A stretch of DNA of 64,000 nucleotides, taken from Gerris lacustris (Eukaryota; Arthropoda; Insecta; Hemiptera; Gerridae). The position numbers and the translations under genes were made by a program. The first letter of the stretch is position 1. Every line of letters starts with the position of its first letter. This document shows positions 35,549 to 45,482 of this stretch, one piece after another. The notes beneath the pieces are model-generated. The model was not told the DNA's origin. It saw only the letters and a program-made list of their open reading frames with translations, and made no database searches. The stretch lies in contig OX578280.1 in assembly GCA_951217055.1 (NCBI GenBank), positions 44,085,882 through 44,149,881 of the forward strand, in the 5' to 3' direction.

Positions 35549-35970
35549 GCTTCCGAGCTTACCGAAGGTAACGGAAGCTATGTGATCGTTCTGAAGAACG
35601 AAAATATTTTATATCTCCGATTTCAAAAATTCCAAGACAGAAATCCGTTTCAGACATCAGGGAACATTTTTGGTCCCGTGTCTGTCTGTCGTTTAATTTT
35701 TGCGAACCATCTTAAAAACTACTTGTCCGATTTTAATGAAATTTAGTTAGTAGGTAATACTTAGCCCATTGTTGGCCCCATATAAATTTCAACCTTCTGC
35801 GCTTATTTGTTTATCTTTCACATGCTCACAAACATACATTTATTCACACCTTTATCTTTAAAAGTAATCATCCGATTTTTATGAAATTTGGATGAGTTGT
35901 CGAAAATAGCCCGCAGATAGCACCTGCCTAATTTCAACCGTCTGCGCACTTTAAATCGTGCTAAATTATT
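35549..35970 (+). mobile_element. Repeat family A, copy A7, left part
   Basis: A good representative of the family. It starts with the stem-loop GCTTCCG, TTACC-GAA-GGTAA, CGGAAGC, then TATGTGATCGTTCTGAAGAA, a GTCTGTCTGTCG tract, and two copies of the core motif (35727-35746 and 35872-35891). It stops after CTTTAAATCGTGCTAAATTA, where other copies continue; its tail resumes at 36857. Confidence 0.85.
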
Positions 35971-36856
35971 ACGTCTATGTACTATAAAGCCGTATGGCTA
36001 ACTGACTCACTGACTGACATTAATGTTTACCCACTTCCAGAAGAGCTAGAGACTTGCGGTTTGCGCCATTCGACGCGCAACGTCTATATTGTGAACCAAA
36101 ATAATTATACAAAGTACCTTTTTCCCTCTCCTTCCCCCCTTAAAAAAATAAAAAAGGGCCGACATGATGTTTAAGCTGTTTTGGGGGCTTATTGCGGCTA
36201 AACGGTAAGTCGTATTGGAAAACGGATAGCACCAGCGGTAACTAATTTTAAAAGATCTACAACTTTGGTCTTATGACTATTTTTCGTATCATCATCGGTT
36301 GTGCCTTAGATGGTGATAATTTTGGTATTTTTTTCCATTTTTGTCTTTGAATGGCCATAGTTTCTATAATAGTTGACCGATTTTATTTCTGATTGAGGCG
36401 CTTGAATCTCACACTAATGCTCTTTAAATTTTATTTCATTAGTTCATCCTAGTTGCTGAGAACATGAGAGTAAACTTTTTCCGTGTGCCGTGTAACGTGA
36501 CCACTTTTTTTGGTTTTTAATATTGTGTCGTATATCATTGAAAAATTTGTACAGGTACTTTTGTACCGATTTTTAATTTTGTTGTAGGTTAAAGGGTTTA
36601 AATAATTTTTGGTTATTAGGTTTTTTATTTATATTTATTTATTAGTTTAATTAATGCCTTTTTGTATTGTTTGTTTTTTAAAAATATAATTTTGGAACCT
36701 CAAAGTACAGGGTTACAAATGTCAAAGTTAATCTTTTATAATATGATGTATATCGTTGAAAAACTCTTAAATAGTAGATTAATTTTTGTTACGTTCTATT
36801 TTATTTTTAGTTTTGAGGGGGTAAAATTGAAAAAAGAAAAAAAATCAATTTTTTTA
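35971..36856. mobile_element. ~890-bp unassigned insertion within copy A7
   Basis: Sits between the two parts of an otherwise collinear family A element. The start has GCCGTATGGCTAACTGACTC and a CACTGACTGAC tract. The remainder is AT-rich with short frames only, and no terminal repeats or target duplications are obvious. Insertion is inferred from collinearity of the flanks. Confidence 0.5.
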
Positions 36857-36950
36857 AGACAATAATGGTTTGTAAACGTATAAAATCAATAAAGTACGTG
36901 AATAGGATGCAAGGAAGCTATGTGCCACACCAATTGGCAGTCTATTTTTT
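36857..36950 (+). mobile_element. Repeat family A, copy A7, tail
   Basis: GACAATAATGGTTTGTAAAC matches the copy at 53600 (GACAATAATGGCTTGTAAAA), followed by the usual tail GCAAGGAAGCTATGTGCCAC and CAATTGGCAG. The internal G-run segment is missing. Confidence 0.75.
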
Positions 36951-38343
36951 GTTTGTTTTTATTTCCTTACCTCACCCTGAGTAAAAAAATTTAGATGGAA
37001 GGCCCTAAATAAACAAAACAAAGACAAGAACCAAGTAGGTCCCTGATTCGATCCCCTAGGTGGCCACATTGTTTCTTATCGGTAATAACGACAAGGTAAA
37101 TTAAATTTTTTCGGTAAATTTCCATCGCCCCATACTAAGGTATTTGCAAAATTTTAGGACTAGCCGTTATATAGTAGTTGGGGGGGGGGGGGGAGGGGGG
37201 TCGGGTAAAAAAAATAAAGAATGCAACATTTGAAAAGTTATATATATTTGTAACTTACTCTTCAGCAGCTTTCATTTGATAGACAGATAGTCCACTCGAT
37301 AGACAGATAGTCACATCACCCTCGGCATAAGGGTTTTGAGAAGGATCTATGAAACCCTAAAAATAGCTCTTTTGTGTTTATAAAAAAAATTGAATAGTTA
37401 ATCGTATATTTTCTTGCCAAAAGTGGTAAAAATAATAGTATATTTAAAAAACTTGGAACGGGCATTTATTAAACATGTCCTGTCGTCCCAAAAAGGAGAT
37501 TTTTTATCAGCCACAGTGCTATAAGGTATCACAGTTTAGGCCTATGTCGCTAAAGATAAAAGTGTTTTCGCTATCAGCAAATTACAAAAAACTTTTGATA
37601 AGACCTTTACATCGTTATTGTTAGTGACTTATGTTTATACTGTGATCCCTCGTGGCACTTTGGGTGTTAAAAAAAAATATAGTTAAAATAATAGTAACTT
37701 TATTTTACATAGTTGTTTCTACTCTACTTTGTTGTCCCCTTATGATGCAAATTAGGGTTTCGAGGTTTGCAGAAAGCATGCCACTGTCAACTTCCTCTGG
37801 CCTTTATTATAATGATTAGTACTGAATTTATTATATCTTACTTGATAATTATTTCTTATAAAAATATACCATCAAATTCTTTTAAAAAGAGCCATGCCAT
37901 AACCAGTGGTAGTTTCATTAACTAGTTTTAGTGTACTTGCTTATCGTTCGTTAATGGTCATTACAGTGAAGGGGATTCCACCCTTTCATACTTAAAGATG
38001 CGGTCAATAGTACACGTGTCCTTATTTGAATAGCGTATGGTCCTTGAGATTAGGGGTTCATTATCACACAGACCACTCAGATCCCCCTAAGGGAAGTTAC
38101 TTGCCACGTGGTATCCCTGCTAGGTTACTCATCTAACTTTTAACTATGAGCACTTCTGCCGAACTACGATCATATTATGCAAAAGCTGTTTTTATAGAGC
38201 CTTGAACTTTAGCATCAGTGTGCATCTCTTGTTTGATTGAGAATTTTATAATGAGGGAGCATTGTCGTGGTTGAATAGCAATCACCCTGAAACTAAAGTT
38301 AAATTGTATACATTAATCTAGGTTGCTCTAAATTGCTCTCTAA
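36951..38343. other. Non-coding; G-run and small duplications
   Basis: Contains a box B-like GATTCGATCCCC (about 37049), a G14-A-G6 run (37180-37200), a potential quadruplex, and a direct duplication of CGATAGACAGATAGTC-like 20-bp units at 37278-37312. No gene. Confidence 0.45.
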
Positions 38344-38440
38344 ATAAGTTTTTGTTACTGAGCTTACCGATAATGGAAGTTATGTGATCATGCTCAAGAT
38401 ATGTCTCCGATTTAAAAAATTCCAAGACAAAAATTTGATT
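38344..38440 (+). mobile_element. Repeat family A end (A8), left arm of a foldback
   Basis: The beginning of family A (GAGCTTACCGATAATGGAAG to AAATTCCAAGACAAAAAT). It faces a longer inverted family A fragment 380 bp away (38822-39032). Confidence 0.7.
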
Positions 38441-38454
38441 AACTTTAAGATTTT

Positions 38455-38812
38455 TCTTGGGGGGCGAAATTGGTTCGAGCTGGTTCAAATTGGTTTGAGT
38501 CCCACTTACCACATCTTACCGTTTCGAACCACCTCGAACATATCCCGAAATAATTCCAATTTTTTTCGCAAAATTAATAAATTCTCATTTTTTCCACAAA
38601 TTACGAATTTTTGCAAGGGAGGATATTTTACAGACAAGAAACCCATAAACGTTTGTGGTGGAGGATTTTTTTTGGAAATTGGTTGAAGGTAGTTCGAGGT
38701 GGTTGGAGATTGAACCACACCAACCAACTCGAACAAATTCCAAAAAAAAAAAAAAAAAAAAAAAATTGGAATTGGTTCGTGGTGGTTGTAGGTGGTTTGG
38801 GAAGAGAAACAA
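38455..38812. repeat. Self-complementary GGTTCG/CGAACC region
   Basis: GGTTCGAGCTGGTTCAAATTGG at the left and GGTTCGTGGTGGTTGTAGGTGG at the right (each shown here in part of its length) recur, and their complement CGAACCACCTCGAAC occurs at 38524-38539 with a direct partner TTCGAGGTGGTTGG at 38694-38707. A 22-A run lies at 38743-38764. Open frames exist on both strands because of this symmetry. It is held between inverted family A ends. Confidence 0.55.
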
Positions 38813-38821
38813 ATTAGTGCA

Positions 38822-39032
38822 GTAGTGTAGTAAATTACATTGGGCTAATTATGATCTATCATCTAAATTTCATTAAAATTGGACTAGTCTTTTTAAGATT
38901 TGTTGATTTACAAAATTTGAGCGACAGAAGTCACGGGACCAAAAATGTTTTCTTGGGATTTTTGAAATCGGAGAGTTTGGTTCATTAGAACGATCACATA
39001 GCTTCCGTTAAGTTCAGTAAGCTCGTAAGCAA
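38822..39032 (-). mobile_element. Repeat family A (A9), right arm of a foldback
   Basis: Minus-oriented end half: GGGCTAATTATGATCTATCA, the core in reverse, GAGCGACAGAAGTCACGGGA, and the hairpin end CTTCCGTTAAGTTCAGTAAG. Confidence 0.75.
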
Positions 39033-42000
39033 TAAAAGCGTTAGCTTTTTTTACAGTTTAAAAGAAAATAAATGTTAGCCTCTTTCTGGACAATCCAAAA
39101 ATTCCAGGAAAAATTAAATCGACTTCAACGAAATATGGCACTACGCTTTGCAATAACGTTAGCTCAACATTAATAGATGACATTTTGTAATTGAAAACAA
39201 TTTTGTCTTCTAAAGTTATAATTTATTGAATTTAATAATTTGTTTATGTTTTATGTTATATTACGTATAAGCTTACTTGGAGAGTTGAAATAAGCCATTT
39301 GTTTTATTTAAGAAATTTGAGACCATTTAATAAGGCAAAACAACCTTAATAATAATACAAATCTTAAATCTTCTTAAACTGATATTTTGGCGAATTTCAA
39401 CTTTCAATTTTTTTTTTTAAATTATATTAAAAATGGCTAGAAAGCAGTATTTTGAGCTTAAAATCTTCGAGGCTAATGTTAGTGGTTTGTATTTTAACCT
39501 GATAGTTTTCGAGGGTCGGCATTCAGGAGGTTCCGTGAGGGGCGCAAAATTTCTAGTTGCGGCCTTGAGTGATTCTAATATCTTATTTAATTTTATTTAT
39601 TTATTATTATACATACTTATATAGTAGGAATAACATAAATTGCATTGTCTTAAATACTTATGTGTATTGTTCAGTAGTTGGAAGTTTTCATATTGGTTTC
39701 GATGTCATTGGAACAAATTTATTTTTATCAATATCCCTGTACCTATATTTTTCCCAGGAGAACGACTTATATGGTTGAATTTGTGTGTTCTTTGAGTTTT
39801 GTTCGAGAGCAGATCTCCTAATTTTGAGTTGCCAAATTGCATCATAAACAAAATATATATTCATAACGTTTAGTTTAAATTTGAAAGAACGGAGTGAATG
39901 TCTATTTGTAATGTTGAAATATAAGTGTGCTTCGATGTTCTTTATTTTTATTTGTCTTTATTAAGACTTAACTGCTGTTTAAAACGTTTCAAACTCAAGT
40001 TGCCATTGATGTTTATTTAATAAAATTGAGATCAAGTTAACGCCTTGAAGAACTTCATGTCCATGATTGGATTGATTTTGTATAAAAGTATTTATCTTAG
40101 TTTTAAATAAATAACGCTTAATTATTATGATTTTAGATGATTACTAATTAGTTTGCTAAAGATGTATCTTAAAGTTAGAAACATTACTTTTGACTTTGTT
40201 TAAAAAGACACTCGAGGTTCTGTTTCATTAAGGTTTTCAGTAAGGTACATTTTAAGTTGGATTGAAGTTTCTTTTAGAAATAAATCAGTTGATGCAGGTG
40301 TTTCTTCTTTCCCGCAATGAGCTGATTGATAGCTGGTGCATCCAGATTAAACCGGTGAGCTTTGTCGAGTCCCTGTTAAAGTTTATATCTCGTTGAACAG
40401 TCTTTGACTTTTGCAATTAGGCTTCTTGTTACCTTGCATCCTTTCGGCGGGAAGCGTATTTGATTAAGTCTTCCTGGGGATTCCTTTGAGTTACATATAC
40501 TTTGTTTATAGATTCTACATAGTCTTGAGTTCTCCTGTTTGAATAGAAACATGGGGTTCGCTCGAGTGATTCTGCTGAACGATACAGGTTATGTTCCGCT
40601 GCCACATTTCCTTCCTAACAGATCGATTCCCTAGGTATAGATTTAGGACGTGTTATGTCGTTTCAGTAACTGTTTGCTTCTGACGTGTCTGTGTCGTTAC
40701 GTGTAGTTAGAAGTACAATCCTGTCCTACTGTTTACTCTGCGCCATTATCTAACCTGCTGGTATTAGATGGGGTCGGAGTGAAGGGGAGGCTTATGTTAG
40801 GCTCGGGGGTGTTTCGAGGTGCCATAATTACAGACCTTTTCCTCATGTCCCGTTCCTAAATAGAGACTTGAGTACATTGGTAACACTGCCTCTCTCTCTG
40901 TACTTCTCCTCCTCTAATTACCTCTTAGTCCTACCAAACATAAGCTTGCCTTATTGAAACGTAACATTATATTCCGTCCCTCTTCTGTATTTGACTTTTG
41001 AAAATATCTAACTTAAACCACCCTCAACTTTTCAGTCCGTTTGCCGTTCAAACAAGACGTTGACGAGCCACTGTCAACTTTAACTCTCTGTTAGCTCAAG
41101 TGCAGTTCATATTTCCAAAAGGAGATTGCAAGAAGAGAGACATCTCGGCAGTAAATATTATGAGACGTCGCTTCAGATTCAAGGTTTCCTCCGTTGTTTT
41201 GTTTACATTAATTGTTACGAGTGACAGTGCCAACAAAACTTTCTTAACTCAAATAATACCCAAGTCTTACATTCATAATATAATCGTAAAAAACCTAAAG
41301 TTGAAAACTTTATAATTCCTCCTTAAACTATAAATTCAAAAGATAAGATTATTCATTTTAAGATAATCCCAATAAAAACACTTGTGTTAACAAATAAACC
41401 AAGTATCGCGTAAAAAGTTGTGAGATCATAGGTTAAGCCAAATCTCCCCTTGTACAAGTAAGTTTTACTAGGTAAAATTTATGCAGTATAGGTAAGTGAT
41501 TTTGATTGTTCCCCCTCTCTATTCTCTGCCCCTCACAAATCACAAACTCAAACCTTTTTTTCCTAAATCACTCTCCACATTTAATTTTTTTTTTTTAAAT
41601 TGTGACTTGGCAATTACGCAGGACGATAATACAAAGTTGTTTACGACACTGCATAAAATTTAATTTTTTTAAAGAAAAAACAATACAAACCATAAGGAAA
41701 ATATTAATTAAATAACAATAAACTGTTTAACCCATTTGTGCTGCTTAAATTCCAAGTGAGAAAATTATTTTAAATTTAAACGTGTGATGTGAAAAACCCT
41801 ATGATCTCACTACTGGGCTTATTTATTTACTCGAGTGTATTTATTGGGATTTTACTTCTTTTTGTATGTGTTATATTCACACATGATAATATAAGAATAG
41901 ATATGAGAAGGACATATAAGAAATAATTATCATTGTTCAGAAGAAGGGGTGGGTGTTCAAATTGAACTAAACAATTATCTGGTGTACGTGTGCGCGGACG

Positions 42001-42153
42001 AGCGGGAAGTGTATGTTTACAATGTTAGAGCTCAATACGCAATAAAGATCAATCACACTTATTCAAATATAATTTCTATTAATAACAGTAAAATAATACT
42101 TTAGTTTCGAAGTTTTCTAGTAGAAAGCGCTACTAGCGCAAGTTATAATTTTT
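39033..42153. other. Non-coding; GC-richer block 40290-41080
   Basis: A family C-like scrap (CCCAGGAGAACGACTTATAT) lies at about 39755-39775. The 40.3-41.1 kb block is GC-richer with several CpGs; frames are short (71 codons at 41100-41315) and unrecognised. A GTAAGTTTT donor-like site at 41458 has no matching acceptor. Confidence 0.4.
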
Positions 42154-42447
42154 ACTTTCTCATATAAAGCTTTGTGATGGCACGAAAATTCGATTTCGAG
42201 ATTTTGATGGATTTACATGTTTTGAGATCCCCTGAGTCCAAAAAAGTGTATTTAAAAAAAAAGTCTGTCTGTTGTGTGTCCGCCGTGAGAAGAAGCTTTT
42301 TTATGATAAATTGTTATATTTATGATACATTTTGATATAATGTTCAATGATAAAAATAAATTTACCTGCGAAAACACGTAAACTAATAAAAATGGAAAAC
42401 ACTGGTTTAAGCAATTATAAACTCGTACTTGAGAATGTTTGTCTGAG
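42154..42447 (-). mobile_element. Repeat family C, deleted copy, minus strand
   Basis: Starts ACTTTCTCATATAAAG, then GATGGCACGAAAATTCGATT, and ends CGTACTTGAGAATGTTTGTC. About 150 bp of the middle are missing relative to the 7017 copy, but both ends are kept. Confidence 0.75.
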
Positions 42448-43181
42448 TTGTCTTGGACTGATTTTTTTTAAAATATTTTGAATATGCTTTTGTTTCTGGT
42501 TCAGTTTGTAATGAACTCTAATTTAAAATTAATTTTATATATCTAAGTATCTTTAATAAGATAATAGAAGTGGGTCTTAAGTGCTTTGAGTTGGTTCCAG
42601 TAAAGAATGGTACGGCTGTGCTCGACTTGGGTGGGGCACTACCGCGCCCCCGGATATCAATTTTTTGTGAAGATACTATATTACTTTTTTTTTATTTATT
42701 TAATTTTAATTTTTTTATTTTAAATAGAATTATAATTATCATTAACAACGGGAGATATTCAGAAAAAAATAGACCCCAGCACCGGGACGTAGTTAATTAT
42801 AATTTGATTTAAATTAAAATTTAATCTTTCCGTAGAATGAATATTACCTAAAACTTAAAAATTTGTATATTAATTTAGTGCAGTGGTTTTCTCCCTTAGT
42901 GTGAATATACGAGTATAATGGGCTCCGTTTTACAATTTACTAACGTAAAAATAACAAATAAATTGCCCACGTATGTGCTATCAGCACACAGAAAGGTTGG
43001 CAATTTAACAAATAAGACGAGTTTGTTGACCAGCATAATGAGTTCAGCCGTATATATTATATATAGATTGGTAATTTAAAGTTTGTTTAAGCTATAACTT
43101 TTGAACCAGTTATTGCAATGATAATGACGTTATTATGCCTTTATATGCATTTTTATTGTCCAAAAGCAATGCAACTAAGTG
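42448..43181. other. AT-rich spacer
   Basis: An open frame at 42570-42812 begins in a short GC-richer patch and dissolves into poly-T. Nothing is recognised. Confidence 0.35.
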
Positions 43182-43279
43182 TCTTGCCATCCGTTCCTAT
43201 AAGATACATAATATGTGTAAGAGTTTTAAGTCTTGCAATCCGTTCCTATAAGATACATAATATGTGTAAGAGTTTTAAG
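43182..43279 (+). repeat. 49-bp tandem duplication
   Basis: Two units beginning TCTTGCMATCCGTTCCTATA at 43182 and 43231, identical except for C/A at one position. They give a partial repeat in a 69-codon frame. A recent duplication. Confidence 0.92.
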
Positions 43280-43935
43280 GGGACTTCCTTAAAAGCAGTT
43301 TGTTTGTATTTTACAAAGAATAACTGATAGAGTAGTTAAAATAGAGGGGGACACGAAAATCGCAATTTTCAAGAACACATGGAGAAAGATAAATTGATAC
43401 AAAAATAAAATATATATTTGTACTCAGAGCGTCCTCTTTAATATCGTAACACCCCACATGACGCATTTCTTTTAACAACATTTTTCATCTCATAGTTTTT
43501 GAGCCTTTCCTATTACTTTCCTTAAATTGTTTTATTACATGTAACATAGCTGCAAAGTTTTATTTTTTTTTTATATCAGGTATGTTACAGACAGACTGAC
43601 AGACAAGCGCAGGAATGTATGTATAGAGGTCCTTGTTTTTGCCTACGGACCCAAGAAACATAGTAGAATTAAAAACTAAATGTCTAACACAATATAATAA
43701 AGACTGTGAGAAATAGTAGTTAAAAGTAGTTATTAGTTTATTAGTCGGTAAAAGTAGTTTGATTGTTTGATTAACGAAACTTAAAGATTAATAGGTCACT
43801 GAAAAAAATAAAATAAATAAATGATTGACTAGCCAACAATAGGCCAAATATATACAAATAATTATTCTGTCCACCTATTATTCTTTATATTTTGCTTGTT
43901 AATCAAACTATTTTTTTTTATTTTTTATTTTTCTT
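43280..43935. other. AT-rich spacer
   Basis: A GACAGACTGACAGAC tract at 43589-43604 suggests another repeat remnant. No gene. Confidence 0.4.
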
Positions 43936-44792
43936 CCAAGCTTACCTAAGGTAACGATTAAAATGTATTTCATTAATGGTCCTTTGTGTTTTTTATGTAT
44001 TAGTTTTACGGTCGACAATTTAACTTGAGATTAATAACATTGTGCATTATCATCAGTGAATTAAAAAAGAATTAAAGGTGATTAATTCTAAAATAGATTC
44101 TCATATCCTCAATTTTTATTAGAGATCAGTGTTATTATAAAAGGAAAGTGCAAATTATTTTGGATTGGATTCATTCTGAATTATAATTTGAATTTTTTTT
44201 AAAGTTAACCGTAGAAGCAAACTTTAGCAGCACTGCGTTAATTAGAGATCTTGATATCGCATTAGCTTACTACTAAACTTTAAATTTGCACTGGTCTCCA
44301 TGTTGCTTTGAAATACCGAAATGTTTTATGTCTTCTATTTAAAGACAGAAATCGGCCTCTGACATGAGGAAACATTTTTGGTTCCGTGTCTGTCGATCTG
44401 TCGGTCGCTCAATTTCCGCATACCAACAACAATACCAACATATTTTAAAAACTTCTCGTCCGATTTTAATAAAAGTTGTATAGTAGATCATAATTTGCCC
44501 ATTGTTGGTCCCCTATAAGTTAAAACTTTATGCGCCCATTTGTTTTCTCTCTCATGTACGCATGAAATAAATAAATTCCAGATTAATTTTAGCCGTCTGC
44601 GCTCTTTAAACGTTGCTAAATTGAATTTTTAATTCATGTAAAAAATCAAAACAATTTTCACAGATTTAAAAAACGGGGGGGGGGGGGGAGTTAAATAAAG
44701 TTGATAATTAGATTGTAAAAGCATAAAAGTATACAAAATAGGACGCGAGGAAGCTTTATGCTACACTAATTGGCAGACAATTTTTTTGGTCT
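43936..44792 (+). mobile_element. Repeat family A, split copy A10
   Basis: The end hairpin AAGCTTACCTAAGGTAACG at 43938-43957 is separated by about 370 bp of unrelated sequence from the body, which resumes at 44340 (AAGACAGAAATCGGCCTCTG). The body continues through the core, a 14-G run (44675-44688) and a full tail GGACGCGAGGAAGC to TTGGCAGAC. The intervening part may be an insertion. Confidence 0.72.
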
Positions 44793-45218
44793 ACATGCAT
44801 TATGAATTTTTTGTCATATTATGACTCAGAGTTTTAACTTAAAAATAACATTCGAACTCAGAATAAAATCTCTTGAGGTCTTAATATATAAGCGTTTGAA
44901 CTCTGAAACGTTTGAAGTACTTATTTCTTTGTTGTTGTTGTTTTTTTCGTTATATTATTTTACTTAAAAAAGTTAAATCTTTTAATGACTCCTTTGAGCT
45001 TGAGCCCTGTTAGAGATAATAAATTCCAAAAATGTTGATACATTTCGCTCACTACTGGTATCTTTAGGCCTTAGTTTCTCTTTTATGGTATTTTTTTTAA
45101 TAAATAAACGTGATACGTAATTTATTTACCTTGAGTACCTACTCTCAATAATTATCTTGAAAATGAATACACTAAATGTTTCACTATCTTAACTCACTTG
45201 CATATCTAAACAGTAGAC
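44793..45218. other. AT-rich spacer
   Basis: No supported feature. Confidence 0.4.
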
Positions 45219-45482
45219 CAGGGGTCTCTAACATACTAGGAAGCTAACAAATAAACTTAAACATTGCTAAGTTCTCCATAATCAAATGCCATTTCAACCA
45301 TCAAAAACATTCAGCACGATTTTTATTGAGGTTTTTTTGGCCAAAATGGATAGTGCTCGTCCTTACCCGGATATTCCCTATCGCATGTCATATCCGATAG
45401 CTGTGTTGCTTATTCATCCGGCGCTTTAGACCATCCTATCCAGATCCGGCCCTTCAACCAAAAAGATTGGAGACCGCAGCTG
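45219..45482. mobile_element. hAT-like MITE
   Basis: The left end CAGGGGTCTCTAAC and right end ATTGGAGACCGCAGCTG pair imperfectly as terminal inverted repeats of the CAGNGGTCTCCAA type known from hAT elements. Inside the right end GATCCGGCCCTTCAACCAA is also typical of such short hAT derivatives. At 264 bp there is no transposase. An 8-bp target duplication is not preserved, so the copy is old or the assignment is loose. Confidence 0.5.
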
